From positions 124,001 to 188,000 of the forward strand of contig JACRPQ010000010.1 in assembly GCA_016223135.1 (NCBI GenBank): DNA of 64,000 nt. The letters are read 5' to 3'. This document shows, one piece after another, positions 1-8,486 of the stretch; positions within the stretch are counted from its first letter, which is position 1; every line of letters begins with the position of its first letter. The notes beneath the pieces were generated by a model. It made no database searches. It was not told the DNA's origin and saw only the letters and a list, made by a program, of their open reading frames with translations. Origin of the DNA: Chloroflexota bacterium (GTDB lineage Bacteria; Chloroflexota; Anaerolineae; Anaerolineales; Villigracilaceae). The position numbers were made by a program, and so were the translations under genes.

Positions 1-561
1 ACTGCATTTGGCATACCCGGCATCCCCAAACTCAAACCAGATTCCATGACCGTTGATGGGCGGCTGGGCGCCGACAATCCCCCGCAGGACAGCATTCAAC
101 ATGCCGCCGTGCGACACAACAAGATACTGCCCCGCTCCGCGCCGCACAAGTTTTTCGACGGCGGAGACTGCCCGACAGTGAAGCTCCCAATCGCTTTCCC
201 CCACCCCATGAAACGGTTCATACGGACCTCGAAACTGGGGGCGCGGATAACGGGCCTTTGCTTCCTCTATTGGCATTCCCGCCAACGGACGGTTGTCCAT
301 TTCCATCCAAATATCATCTGCCTCAACAGGCGCCTTTAGCAAGCCGCCGATGATCTCCGCCGATTCGCGCGCGCGGACGAGTGTGCTGGCAATGATAAGG
401 TCAAACCGAATACCTTGCGCCAGCCAACCCTCGCCCCGCGCCTTTACCTGCGCCCGTCCAACATCCGTAAGCGGACTGTCGTACCTGCCTTCATGCACGC
501 CTTCGTCGTCTGCCCGTGAGCGTCCATGACGCATGAAGTAGATGTAAATTTCACCTGCCAT
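1..561 (-). CDS. histidine phosphatase family protein (3' end cut by window edge)
   Basis: Probable phosphoglycerate-mutase-like phosphatase of the histidine phosphatase superfamily; the substrate cannot be read from the sequence. Reading from ATG 561, the protein starts with a short strand and then the RHG phosphohistidine motif (R11-H12-G13, in FMRHGRS). The second catalytic His is in VVSHGG at about residue 151, and an Arg in STLVRARESAE (about residues 59-69) fits the family. 187 codons are visible and the frame is still open at base 1, so the last residues are missing. It starts 3 bp after the fabF stop on the same strand, so the two are probably co-transcribed. Confidence 0.85.
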   Translation of the reverse strand, partial: MAGEIYIYFMRHGRSRADDEGVHEGRYDSPLTDVGRAQVKARGEGWLAQGIRFDLIIASTLVRARESAEIIGGLLKAPVEADDIWMEMDNRPLAGMPIEEAKARYPRPQFRGPYEPFHGVGESDWELHCRAVSAVEKLVRRGAGQYLVVSHGGMLNAVLRGIVGAQPPINGHGIWFEFGDAGYAKCS

Positions 562-564
562 TTA

Positions 565-1800
565 TTACGCGTACTTCCGTATCGCCAGCACAGCGTTATG
601 ACCGCCAAACCCAAAGGCGTTGCTGATGGCAAGCGTAATCTTCTTCTCGCGCGCCTGATTGGGAATGTAATCCAAGTCGCATTCGGGGTCGGGCGTCTGG
701 TAGTGAATCGTCGGCGGCAGGATGCCATCCCGCACCGCCTGCACGCAGAAAATTGCCTCCAATGCGCCGGTCGCGCCCATCATGTGACCGGTCATTGATT
801 TAGTGGAAGAAATTGGAATCTGATATGCCCGCTCGCCAAATGCGGCTTTGACCGCCCGCGTCTCCGACACATCGTTCAACGGTGTGCCGGTCCCGTGCGC
901 GTTGATGTAGCCCAGCTCGTCGTCATTTGCCCCCGCCGAATCAAGCGCCATGCGGATTGCCGCTGCGCCGCCCGCCCCATTCTCATGCGGCGCAGTGACG
1001 TGGAACGCATCGGCGGTTGCGCCATAGCCCGCCAATTCCGCCAGAATAGTCGCGCCGCGCTTTCTGGCATGGGATTCGCGCTCCAGCACCAGCACCGCCG
1101 CCCCCTCTCCCATCACCAGCCCATCGCGGTTCTTGTCAAAAGGCTGAGGCGTCATCGAAAAATCATCGTTGCGGCGCGACATCGCGCCCACGCGGTCAAA
1201 GGCTGCCACTCCCACCGGACAAATCGTCGCTTCCGTTGCGCCCGCCAGCGCGGCGTCTATCATTCCCGCCTTCAGCATCAGGAACGCCGTGCCAATACCA
1301 TCCGCGCCCGAAGCGCACGCCGACGCCACCGAAAAACACGGACCCTTGATTTGAAAATCAATCGCAATCATGCCTGCCGCACCATTCGGCATCAGCATGG
1401 GGATTAGAAACGGGCTGACGCGGCGCGGTCCTTCCGTGTAATTGGTAATCACCGCATCGCTCAACGACTTGATGCCCCCAATCGCCGACGAAACCAGCAC
1501 GCCAATCCGCCCGGAGTTTTCCTCTGTAATCTCCAGCCCGGAACTGGCAATGGCATCCTTTGCGGCGGCAATCGCCAACTGCTCAAAGCGGTCGCGGCGG
1601 CGCGCCTCCTTGGCGTCCATATAGTTTTCGGGGACAAAATTCTTGACCTCGGCGGCAATATGCACATTGAGTGTCGACGGGTCGAAATGCGTAATCCGCC
1701 CCACACCCGAAACGCCATTGATCGCGTTCTGCCAACTTTCCTCCACCGACAACCCCAGCGGATTGACGGTTCCCATGCCGGTAATCACAATTTTTTCCAT
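565..1800 (-). CDS. fabF: beta-ketoacyl-ACP synthase II
   Basis: Condensing enzyme of type II fatty acid synthesis: it extends acyl-ACP with malonyl-ACP in the cytosol. 411 aa, the normal KAS II length. The triad is visible: nucleophile C162 in SVASACASGAD, H302 in NAHGTGTPLND, and H339 in MTGHMMGATG, with K334 just before it. The glycine-rich end GFGGHNAVL is intact. The start at 1800 gives the expected MEKIVITGMGTVNPLG. The downstream gene is a histidine phosphatase 3 bp away; fabI lies far away at 42278 and no acpP or fabD is adjacent, so this is not a full fab cluster. Confidence 0.95.
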   Translation of the reverse strand: MEKIVITGMGTVNPLGLSVEESWQNAINGVSGVGRITHFDPSTLNVHIAAEVKNFVPENYMDAKEARRRDRFEQLAIAAAKDAIASSGLEITEENSGRIGVLVSSAIGGIKSLSDAVITNYTEGPRRVSPFLIPMLMPNGAAGMIAIDFQIKGPCFSVASACASGADGIGTAFLMLKAGMIDAALAGATEATICPVGVAAFDRVGAMSRRNDDFSMTPQPFDKNRDGLVMGEGAAVLVLERESHARKRGATILAELAGYGATADAFHVTAPHENGAGGAAAIRMALDSAGANDDELGYINAHGTGTPLNDVSETRAVKAAFGERAYQIPISSTKSMTGHMMGATGALEAIFCVQAVRDGILPPTIHYQTPDPECDLDYIPNQAREKKITLAISNAFGFGGHNAVLAIRKYA

Positions 1801-1932
1801 TCAGACCTCACATTCCTGTTGATTTACGCATAACTAAAACCCCAATTCCTCCCTCACGTCACGCCATTGGGATGGAATCCCGCTTCGCTCTCCGCCCGAA
1901 CCTGCTTCCACTGAAGGAGCATTGATCTCCCC

Positions 1933-2469
1933 TCAGCCCTGACCGAGCAAAATACGGACGTCCCGCCACCCATACGCCGCTTCCTGTAAAACACTGTCGC
2001 CGATCTGGATGGACTTTTCCCGCAAATATTGCCCGTTCAAACGCTCATAAAATTTTCGATATGGGTTATTTGATAACACCCAGACCAGCATGGAAGAGAT
2101 GTCCATCTCGAGCAAACCCAATGCCGCTTTTTGAACCAGCGCCCGTCCAATCCCCTGCCCTTGAAACTCCTTCAAAATGTAGATTGCAAATAACTCTCCC
2201 TGATAATCGGGATCGCCTTCGCGTTCCTTCCCATAATTTGCAAACCCCACCACCTGCCCATCTGCCTCAGCGACAAAAACCAGATGATAAAGGTTGGCTG
2301 TGCCTTCGAGAATTTGCTCCCATTGCTTCATCCTGCGCTCAACGGACAAGGTGTCCAGCACACTGTCAGGCATCAGCCCGCGATACGTCTCCTGCCACGC
2401 TCTAACATGGACATGCGCGATGCGGCTGGCATCCTTCACCTCCGCCCGGCGAAGGGTAAATCCGCTCAT
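1933..2469 (-). CDS. GNAT family N-acetyltransferase
   Basis: 178 aa acetyl-CoA-dependent N-acetyltransferase of unknown substrate. The N-terminus LRRAEVKDASRIAHVHVRAW and the acetyl-CoA loop QGQGIGRAL (about residues 103-111) are typical of the family. The C-terminal NPYRKFYERLNGQY matches the usual 'A..FYEk.GF' segment. Its ATG overlaps the moaE stop as ATGA (2466-2469), so it is translationally coupled to the molybdopterin synthase genes. A role in molybdenum cofactor synthesis is not implied by this, since GNAT proteins are common passengers. Confidence 0.85.
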   Translation of the reverse strand: MSGFTLRRAEVKDASRIAHVHVRAWQETYRGLMPDSVLDTLSVERRMKQWEQILEGTANLYHLVFVAEADGQVVGFANYGKEREGDPDYQGELFAIYILKEFQGQGIGRALVQKAALGLLEMDISSMLVWVLSNNPYRKFYERLNGQYLREKSIQIGDSVLQEAAYGWRDVRILLGQG

Positions 2470-2933
2470 TCACCCGCCTTTGGAATATAGTCCCCCTCCA
2501 CCCAGAATTGACCATCCGGGCTGACCTCCTTCTTCCAAATCGGCACAATCTCCTTCAGGCGGTCAATGCCATAGCGCGCCGCCTCGAAGACGCCGGTATC
2601 GCGGTGCGCCGCCGTGCAAGCGATGAGGACAGTCGGCGTTTTGGGATAAAGTTTGCCGATGCGCTGGACGATGGCAATGCCCTCGATGCTCTCCCAGCGC
2701 GCGCGGATTTCCTCCGCCACCTGTTTCATCTTTGCTTCCGCCATCGGAATATACGCTTCGTACTCAAGGTACTCTGTTTGGTGAGCATCGCCTCGTTTGG
2801 TCTCGCCGCGCACCATGCCGGCAAAAATCGCCGCAGCACCCGTAGAAGCAAGCGTGATTTTCGCCAGCAGGTCGTTCAAATCAATTTCGTCTTCGGTGAT
2901 AAAAAAAACGGTTGGAAGATTTGCAGTTTGCAT
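2466..2933 (-). CDS. moaE: molybdopterin synthase large (catalytic) subunit
   Basis: Converts precursor Z (cPMP) to molybdopterin using sulfur carried on MoaD. The MoaE signature is clear: IFAGMVRGE, LEYEAY, IVQRIGKL, CTAAHRDTGVFEAARYGIDRLK and VPIWKKE, which carries the active-site Lys. A longer reading frame begins at 3011, but the family N-terminus fits ATG 2933 (MQTANLPTVFFITEDEI), 7 bp after the moaD stop. The order moaC-moaD-moaE gives a compact molybdenum cofactor operon. moaA and moaB are not in the window. Confidence 0.93.
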   Translation of the reverse strand: MQTANLPTVFFITEDEIDLNDLLAKITLASTGAAAIFAGMVRGETKRGDAHQTEYLEYEAYIPMAEAKMKQVAEEIRARWESIEGIAIVQRIGKLYPKTPTVLIACTAAHRDTGVFEAARYGIDRLKEIVPIWKKEVSPDGQFWVEGDYIPKAGE

Positions 2934-2940
2934 GTGAAAG

Positions 2941-3189
2941 TTACCCTCCGCTGACCGGCGGAAAGAGCGCCATTTCGGCATTTGCCGGAATGACCGCTTC
3001 ATCGAAGGCATATTCGCGGTTGATGGTAATCAACACGCTTTTCATGGATTCGCGCAGGCTGGGATATTCGGCGGCGAGTTTCTCTTTCAAACCCCGCACG
3101 GTCATATCCGGAGGGATTTCCAATTCCAGCGCTTTGGTCCCCGCCCGCTCGCGAAGCGTGGCAAAAAACAACAAACGAATCTTATTCAT
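2941..3189 (-). CDS. moaD: molybdopterin synthase sulfur carrier subunit
   Basis: Ubiquitin-like sulfur carrier, 82 aa from ATG 3189 ([17 protein letters not shown]). It ends in VSGG, the C-terminal Gly-Gly that is adenylated and thiocarboxylated. The frame stays open to 3204, but ATG 3189 gives the standard N-terminus. That ATG overlaps the last codons of moaC (ATGAATAA), suggesting translational coupling. Confidence 0.92.
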   Translation of the reverse strand: MNKIRLLFFATLRERAGTKALELEIPPDMTVRGLKEKLAAEYPSLRESMKSVLITINREYAFDEAVIPANAEMALFPPVSGG

Positions 3190-3661
3190 TGACGATGTCT
3201 CCACTTTGCCCGCCGTGCTTTTCGATCAGGCGGATATTCTGAATGCGCATGGTCTTCTCGGCGGCTTTTGCCATGTCATAGATTGTCAGCGCCGCCACCG
3301 AGACCGCCGTCAGCGCCTCCATTTCGACGCCGGTTTTGCCGGTCGTTTTGACGGCGGCGGTGATGACCACGCCGGGCAGTGAATCGTCCAGCGTGAGGTC
3401 CACGTCCACTTTGGAGAGGGAGAGAGGATGGCAAAGCGGAATCAGGTCCGAGGTCCGTTTTGAAGCGGCGATGCCGGCAATCTGCGCCACCGTCAGCACG
3501 TCGCCTTTTTTGAGTTGACCGGCGCGAATCAATTCCAGCGTCTCGCGCTTCATGTGTACTTCGCCGCGCGCCACCGCCGTCCGTTCCGTCTCCGGCTTGT
3601 GACCGACGTCCACCATGCGGGCGCGTCCGTGTTCGTCAAGATGAGTCAGTTGATTGGGCAT
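3182..3661 (-). CDS. moaC: cyclic pyranopterin monophosphate synthase
   Basis: Second step of molybdenum cofactor synthesis: conversion of the MoaA product to cyclic pyranopterin monophosphate. 159 aa, the normal length. The family motifs [29 protein letters not shown] and [23 protein letters not shown] are all present. It is first in the minus-strand operon moaC-moaD-moaE-GNAT. A TATAAT box (minus strand, 3668-3673) lies only 6 nt before its ATG, so the mRNA is probably leaderless. It diverges from scpA across a 44-bp gap. Confidence 0.95.
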   Translation of the reverse strand: MPNQLTHLDEHGRARMVDVGHKPETERTAVARGEVHMKRETLELIRAGQLKKGDVLTVAQIAGIAASKRTSDLIPLCHPLSLSKVDVDLTLDDSLPGVVITAAVKTTGKTGVEMEALTAVSVAALTIYDMAKAAEKTMRIQNIRLIEKHGGQSGDIVNE

Positions 3662-3667
3662 GCGCTG

Positions 3668-3696
3668 ATTATATCGAAGATTTGCAGTGTTATAAT
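3668..3696. promoter_or_regulatory. divergent -10 boxes of moaC and scpA
   Basis: Perfect TATAAT boxes face outward: one on the minus strand at 3668-3673 (6 nt before the moaC ATG) and one on the plus strand at 3691-3696 (9 nt before the scpA ATG). At these distances transcription would begin at or next to the start codons. No good -35 hexamer stands out for either. Confidence 0.65.
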
Positions 3697-3705
3697 CCCT
3701 GCCCT

Positions 3706-4476
3706 ATGGAAAATTTGCTGGGACGCCAGTTGACCTACAAAGTGCAGACGCCCGTTTATGAGGGACCGCTCGATCTGCTCCTCAGCCTGATCGAACGCGC
3801 CGAACTGGATATTACCGCCGTTTCCCTGGCATCCGTTACCGACCAGTACCTGGCGCACATCCACAGCCTCGAACAAATGAACGCGGATGAAATCTCTGCG
3901 TTTCTGGTGATTGCGGCGAAACTCATCCAAATCAAATCGGAGGCGCTGCTGCCGCGCCCGCCCGCCCGCGAACCCGGCGAAGAAGACGCCGGTCAGGCGC
4001 TGGTGGATCAACTGAAACTCTACAAACGATTCAAGGAAATTGGCGAATGGCTGAACGCCCGCCAACAAGCCAACCTGCGGACGTACCTGCGCGTGGCGCC
4101 GCCTCCCAAAGTGGAGCCGAAACTCGACCTCTCCAATATCACGCTCGAAAAACTGGTCGCCGCGGCGGAGGAAGTGTTTTCCCGTGAAAAAGCCCGCAAG
4201 CCGCTGGGAACAGTCATCGCCGCTCCTCGTGTGACCATTCGCGAAAAAATCGAGTTGATTACAAAGACGCTCAAGACCGTCCAGCGCACCGCCTTCAGTG
4301 CGCTCATCAAAGACAGCAAGTCCCGCCTTGAAATTGTCGTTACCTTCCTGGCGATGCTCGAACTCATCAAACGCTATCGCATCCAGGCGCATCAGGAAGG
4401 CTTATTCGGCGACATAGAACTCGACCGTCTGGAAGACTGGTCGGAAGAGGAAGAAATCGAAATCGAATTTGAATAG
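3706..4476 (+). CDS. scpA: segregation and condensation protein A
   Basis: Kleisin subunit of the bacterial SMC condensin complex, bridging the SMC heads and binding ScpB. 256 aa from ATG 3706 (MENLLGRQLTYKVQTPVYEG). The ScpA N-terminal hallmark YEGPLDLLLSLIERAELDI is followed by FLVIAAKLIQIKSEALLPR and an acidic linker. The C-terminal winged helix (about residues 175-250) contains VVTFLAMLELIKRYRI. An in-frame upstream ATG at 3682 precedes the TATAAT box, so 3706 is preferred. No scpB lies next to it here. Confidence 0.92.
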   Translation: MENLLGRQLTYKVQTPVYEGPLDLLLSLIERAELDITAVSLASVTDQYLAHIHSLEQMNADEISAFLVIAAKLIQIKSEALLPRPPAREPGEEDAGQALVDQLKLYKRFKEIGEWLNARQQANLRTYLRVAPPPKVEPKLDLSNITLEKLVAAAEEVFSREKARKPLGTVIAAPRVTIREKIELITKTLKTVQRTAFSALIKDSKSRLEIVVTFLAMLELIKRYRIQAHQEGLFGDIELDRLEDWSEEEEIEIEFE

Positions 4477-4496
4477 CTCGCCTTACAACGCAGAAC

Positions 4497-4604
4497 TCGC
4501 TCTGTTGCAATCATCAAAAAAATCTGCGTAGTTTGCGCTCTCTTGCGCAAACCCGGCGGTAGAGACCGCCGAGTACGCTCGGAAAAATCCTTGCAACAGA
4601 GCGA
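4497..4604. repeat. palindromic element with 14-bp inverted ends
   Basis: TCGCTCTGTTGCAA at 4497-4510 is exactly complementary to TTGCAACAGAGCGA at 4591-4604. An internal hairpin, CGGCGGTAGAGACCGCCG, lies near 4554-4571. A third half copy, TTGCAACAGAGCACGCAGAA, lies just downstream near 4625 and resembles the left flank. It could be an old non-autonomous element; no target duplication was recognised. Confidence 0.55.
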
Positions 4605-4699
4605 TTTACCATGCCTACTCATGTTTGCAACAGAGCACGCAGAACTCTCTACCGTACATTTCTCTCGTGAAAAACCCTAAAGGTCTTTTTGGAAATTCT

Positions 4700-4810
4700 T
4701 TAGCGACCTGACAGTTTCAAATGTGACGCTGAAAAAACGCAGATAAACGCAGAAAAAACAACCAAATCAGCGTTCATCTGCGTCCCAAAACAAAAGTGTC
4801 GGGGGACTGG
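4700..4810 (-). mobile_element. MITE-like element, copy 1 (inverted, degenerate)
   Basis: Inverted relative to the copies at 26600 and 31124. The left end TTAGCGACCTGACAGTTTC matches the right ends of the others in reverse complement, and the right end AAAACAAAAGTGTCGGG matches their left ends. Flanking 8-mers GAAATTCT and GAATTTTT agree at 6 of 8 positions, consistent with an older insertion. It sits between two convergent genes. Confidence 0.7.
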
Positions 4811-4869
4811 GAATTTTTTATCTTTTTTTCCGTGCGAATCCATGAAACCCGTGTCATCCGTGCACACAA

Positions 4870-5241
4870 TCACGGCAACTCTCGCGGTTTAAAAAACACG
4901 CTCCACAGCCAAATCCCAATGACAGCCCCCAGACTGTCGAAAATCACCACATCCCAAAGCGAAGCGTTGCGTCCCGGCACAAACGACTGATGAAATTCAT
5001 CGCTCGCTGCATACAACACAGCAAGCAGCCATGCCAACGGACGCCGCCGTCCATCCCAGCCCAGCCCGCGCCAATACGTTGCTGCCAGCAAGCCATATCC
5101 CAGCATGTGACCGCCCTTCTTCACCACCCCGTCCAGGCGATTGAAATCCGGCAGGGTTTCCGAAGGCTGGGCAGAGAACATAAAAATCACCAGCATCAAC
5201 AACAAGGCGGGAAGCCATCGGTGTACAATTCCTCGCAACAT
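4870..5241 (-). CDS. VanZ-like family membrane protein
   Basis: 123 aa from ATG 5241. Four hydrophobic segments are visible, beginning with LPALLLMLVIFMFSAQ. VanZ-family signatures KKGGHMLGYGLLA, SDEFHQSFVPGR and DVVIFDSLGAVIG are present. The family is named after the teicoplanin-resistance protein VanZ, but most members have no known function and there is no resistance cluster here. Its start codon lies in the same CATG (5239-5242) as that of the divergent pabB gene. A further in-frame ATG at 5265 would lie inside pabB. Confidence 0.8.
   Translation of the reverse strand: MLRGIVHRWLPALLLMLVIFMFSAQPSETLPDFNRLDGVVKKGGHMLGYGLLAATYWRGLGWDGRRRPLAWLLAVLYAASDEFHQSFVPGRNASLWDVVIFDSLGAVIGIWLWSVFFKPRELP
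5224..5229 (+). promoter_or_regulatory. -10 box of pabB
   Basis: TACAAT lies 10 nt before ATG 5240, inside the first codons of the opposite-strand VanZ-like gene. This supports a very short or absent leader for pabB. Confidence 0.45.
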
Positions 5242-6982
5242 GGACACAATTGAACCACAAATCAACGAAGTATTGCTAAGGGAAAATGACCAATGGCTGT
5301 ACTTCGCCCAACCGCATCAAGTCATTCAGGCGCAGGCTTTGCAAGAGGTCATTCCCGCCTTGCGCCAGGTTCAGGATTTGGTGGAAAGCAGAAATTGGTA
5401 CGCCGCAGGCTTTCTCAGTTACGAAGCCGCGCCGGCTTTCGACAGCGCGCTTCAAACCAGACCTTCAACCGGCTTCCCCCTCCTCTGGTTTGGACTCTAC
5501 CCCCCGCCCCGCCTCGTTTCGTTACCCGAACCTGCCGCGCCCAAACCAACCCTCACCTGGTCCCCCACCGTTGACCGTCACACCTACACCGCCGCCATCG
5601 CGCAAATCAAAGACCACATTGCCCGCGGACGCACCTACCAAGTCAACTACACCATGCGCCTGCGCGCCGACTTCAACGCCGAGCCTTGGGAATTCTTCCT
5701 CCATCTCGCACAAAGCCAAAACAATCACGCCGCCTATGTTGACACGGGACGTTTTGTCATCGCTTCCGCTTCGCCGGAACTGTTCTTCGCGCTCGATGGC
5801 GGGACCATCACCTGCCGCCCCATGAAAGGAACCGCGCGCCGCGGGCGGACAACGCGCGAAGACCGCGAACAGGCAGAATGGCTGAAAACCTCGGAAAAGA
5901 ACCGCGCTGAAAACGTCATGATCGTGGACATGATCCGCAACGACCTCAGCCGCATTGCCCGCATTGGCAGCGTCCGCGTACCTGAACTGTTCACAATCGA
6001 AAAATACCCCACCCTCTGGCAAATGACCTCCACCGTCACTGCTCAAACCAGCGCGCCGTTGACGGAAATCTTCAAAGCGCTTTTTCCCTGCGCCTCCATC
6101 ACCGGCGCGCCGAAGGTTAGCACCATGAAAATCATTGCCGCGCTCGAAACGACCCCGCGCTGTATCTATACGGGTGCTATTGGTTATATTGTTCCGCAAT
6201 ATAAGGCTTTTTTCAATGTGGCTATACGCACAATACAAATTGACCGCCAAACCCAAACCGCCGAATACGGTGTCGGCGGCGGCATCGTCTGGGATTCCAC
6301 CAGCGCAGACGAATACGCCGAAGCCCTCCTCAAAGCCCGCGTGCTGACCGAAACAGCCCCCTCCTTTTCCCTGCTCGAAACCATGCGCTGGACACCCGCA
6401 GAAGGTTTCTTTTTGCGCGAGAAGCACATCGCCCGCCTGCTGGATTCTGCCGAATATTTCGACTTTCCCGCGCCGCCTCAGCCTGCCCTTGAGGCGTATC
6501 TGGATGACATTGCCTCCCGCTTCACATCGCCTCAGCGCGTCAGGATTTTGCTTGCCCGCAATGGCAAGTTGAGTTTCGAGGCACAGCCGCTCCTGCCAAC
6601 AGAAAGCATCCAACCGCTGAAAGCCGCGCTTGCAAAACAACCCGTCCATTCCAACGATGTGTTTCTCTTTCACAAGACCACTCACCGCCGGGTGTACGAA
6701 ACCACCCTACATGATTTCCCTAATTTGGACGATGTTCTCCTTTATAACGAACGCGGCGAATTGACCGAGTTTACTCTCGGCAACCTGCTCGTCAGAATCA
6801 ACGGCAAACTCTACACCCCGCCCGTCTCGTGCGGATTGTTGCCCGGTACCTTTCGGGCGCATTTGCTGGAAAGCGGACAAGCCGAGGAAAGGATTATCCG
6901 GCGGGAAGACCTGAACATTTACACGGAATTGTTTCGCATCAATTCGGTAAGAGGCGTGCAGGAGGTCAGTATTGCCGCTTGA
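5240..6982 (+). CDS. pabB: fused aminodeoxychorismate synthase component I / aminodeoxychorismate lyase
   Basis: Makes 4-aminobenzoate for folate. 580 aa in two domains. Residues 1 to about 365 are a chorismate-utilising PabB domain with CRPMKGTARRGRT, ENVMIVDMIRNDL, YPTLWQMTSTV and PCASITGAPKVSTMKIIAALE. From about residue 375 to the end is a class IV aminotransferase-fold PabC domain, with FHKTTHR (candidate PLP Lys) and NERGELTEFTLGNLLV, then CGLLPGTFR. ATG 5240 is preferred over the upstream in-frame 5141 because it follows a TACAAT box and gives a normal N-terminus. The glutamine amidotransferase PabA is not in the window. Confidence 0.92.
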   Translation: MDTIEPQINEVLLRENDQWLYFAQPHQVIQAQALQEVIPALRQVQDLVESRNWYAAGFLSYEAAPAFDSALQTRPSTGFPLLWFGLYPPPRLVSLPEPAAPKPTLTWSPTVDRHTYTAAIAQIKDHIARGRTYQVNYTMRLRADFNAEPWEFFLHLAQSQNNHAAYVDTGRFVIASASPELFFALDGGTITCRPMKGTARRGRTTREDREQAEWLKTSEKNRAENVMIVDMIRNDLSRIARIGSVRVPELFTIEKYPTLWQMTSTVTAQTSAPLTEIFKALFPCASITGAPKVSTMKIIAALETTPRCIYTGAIGYIVPQYKAFFNVAIRTIQIDRQTQTAEYGVGGGIVWDSTSADEYAEALLKARVLTETAPSFSLLETMRWTPAEGFFLREKHIARLLDSAEYFDFPAPPQPALEAYLDDIASRFTSPQRVRILLARNGKLSFEAQPLLPTESIQPLKAALAKQPVHSNDVFLFHKTTHRRVYETTLHDFPNLDDVLLYNERGELTEFTLGNLLVRINGKLYTPPVSCGLLPGTFRAHLLESGQAEERIIRREDLNIYTELFRINSVRGVQEVSIAA

Positions 6983-7012
6983 AAATCGAATCGAGGTTGG
7001 GGATGTTTGCTT

Positions 7013-7018
7013 TATAAT
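7013..7018 (+). promoter_or_regulatory. possible -10 box upstream of thiolase gene
   Basis: TATAAT at 7013-7018 would give a leader of about 75 nt before the GGAGGA ribosome-binding site. No clear -35 partner is seen. Confidence 0.4.
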
Positions 7019-7094
7019 GGCATTGAGCAACTCAACCACTTGACATCATTCAACAAAAGACAAACGATTGTACGAAACTACAATGGAGGACACC

Positions 7095-8291
7095 ATGAGC
7101 CAGGAAAACGAAGCGGTCATACTCAGCGCAGTGCGCACACCGATTGGAAAATTCCAAGGGGGGTTGAGCGGCATCCCAGCCACGCAGTTGGGAGCCATTG
7201 CAGTCAAAGCCGCGGTGGAACGGGCGGGCATCAACCCCGAAGAAATCGAGGAAGTCATCATGGGCAATGTCGTCCAAGCGGGCGAGGGACAGGCGCCAGC
7301 GCGGCAGGCAGGCATTCACGGCGGCGTCCCTGCAACGGTGGGAGCCAGCACCATCAACAAAGTCTGCGGCTCGGGGTTGAAAGCCGCCATGCTTTCGGCG
7401 CAGGCGATTCGGGCAGGCGATGCCGAGCTGTTCGTGGCAGGCGGTTTCGAGTCCATGAGCCGCGCGCCCTATCTCATTTCGGGTCGGTCGGGCGAGTTGA
7501 AATTCGGCAATCAGACCCTCACCGACGCCCTGCTCAACGACGGCTTGTGGGACCCGTTCGAAAATTGGGGGATGGGGATGGCGGCTGAATTTATCGCCGA
7601 CGAGTACGAGGTCACGCGCGAAGCGATGGATCAGTTTGCGCTTCGCTCCCACGAACGGGCTGTCGAGGCTCAAGAAAAGGGCTGGTTCAACGCTGAAATC
7701 GTCCCCGTCCAAATTGCGGGGCGCAAAGGCGTCATCGAGGTGACGCAGGATGAAGGTCCGCGAAAGGATACGACGCTGGAGGCGCTCTCCAAACTCAAAC
7801 CCGCCTTCAAAGCGGACGGCAAGGTCAGCCCCGGCAACTCATCCCAAATGAGTGACGGCGCAGCGGCAGTGGTGATTGCATCCCGCGCGTATGCCGCGAA
7901 ACACGGACTCAAGCCGCTGGCGCGCATCGTGGGCTACGCTCAAGCGGCGGTGGAACCGAAATATCTGTTCGCCGCGCCCGCCCACGCCATACCCAAACTG
8001 CTGAAGAAAATCGGCTGGACCTTTGCCGACGTGGATTTGATTGAACTCAATGAAGCCTTCGCCGCGCAGGTGCTGGCAGACGGCTATGCCCTTGCCAACC
8101 AAGGCTGGGACTGGAACAAGGTCAACGTGAACGGCGGCGCGATTGCACTGGGGCATCCGCTGGGAGCAAGCGGTACACGCGTGCTGGTGACGTTGATCCA
8201 TGCCCTGAAAAATCGCGGGCTGAAGCGCGGCGTTGCGTCGCTGTGCTTGGGCGGCGGCGAGGCGGTGGCGATGGCGGTGGAAGTCGAATAG
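7095..8291 (+). CDS. acetyl-CoA C-acetyltransferase (thiolase)
   Basis: 398 aa thiolase condensing or cleaving acyl-CoA in the cytosol. Acylated Cys is C91 in TINKVCGSGLKA; the acid-base part is in [19 protein letters not shown] and the C-terminal CLGGGEAVAM. A GGAGGA Shine-Dalgarno at 7085-7090 selects ATG 7095 over the ATG at 7083. It stands alone rather than with beta-oxidation genes, so a biosynthetic acetoacetyl-CoA role is possible. Two other thiolases are at 26771 and 50583. Confidence 0.92.
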   Translation: MSQENEAVILSAVRTPIGKFQGGLSGIPATQLGAIAVKAAVERAGINPEEIEEVIMGNVVQAGEGQAPARQAGIHGGVPATVGASTINKVCGSGLKAAMLSAQAIRAGDAELFVAGGFESMSRAPYLISGRSGELKFGNQTLTDALLNDGLWDPFENWGMGMAAEFIADEYEVTREAMDQFALRSHERAVEAQEKGWFNAEIVPVQIAGRKGVIEVTQDEGPRKDTTLEALSKLKPAFKADGKVSPGNSSQMSDGAAAVVIASRAYAAKHGLKPLARIVGYAQAAVEPKYLFAAPAHAIPKLLKKIGWTFADVDLIELNEAFAAQVLADGYALANQGWDWNKVNVNGGAIALGHPLGASGTRVLVTLIHALKNRGLKRGVASLCLGGGEAVAMAVEVE

Positions 8292-8317
8292 AAAGAGCAA
8301 CAGCTGCACTTTTCCAA

Positions 8318-8440
8318 ATTAATCGAACAATAAAACTGGCTTGCGAAAGCCAAAATCAAACCACGGAGACACAGAGAAAAGTCTTAAAAACTTCCGTGAC
8401 TCTGTGTCTCCGTGGTTCAATTGGGATTGTTCGATTTAAT
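8318..8440. repeat. nested palindrome with 'CGGAGACACAGAG' units
   Basis: Outer arms at 8318-8331 and 8426-8440 are complementary apart from one extra base. Inner arms CCACGGAGACACAGAG and CTCTGTGTCTCCGTGG enclose a short loop. The next bases, ACTCACCTTGCACAGTT from 8442, resemble the end of the element at 14177. It fills the gap between the thiolase and peptidase genes. Confidence 0.65.
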
Positions 8441-8486
8441 TACTCACCTTGCACAGTTTCTTCCTACCGCGTAGCAATTTATTCCT

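Larger units (their letters stand above)
4477..4869. other. gene-free interval between convergent scpA and vanZ-like gene
   Basis: No credible gene. It holds a 108-bp inverted-repeat element (4497-4604), an extra TTGCAACAGAGC copy near 4625, and an inverted copy of the MITE-like element (4700-4810). Confidence 0.7.

Noticed and set aside
5522-6685. 387-codon ORF opposite pabB
   Set aside because: Gly/Phe-rich translation without a motif, opposite the fully motif-supported pabB-pabC.
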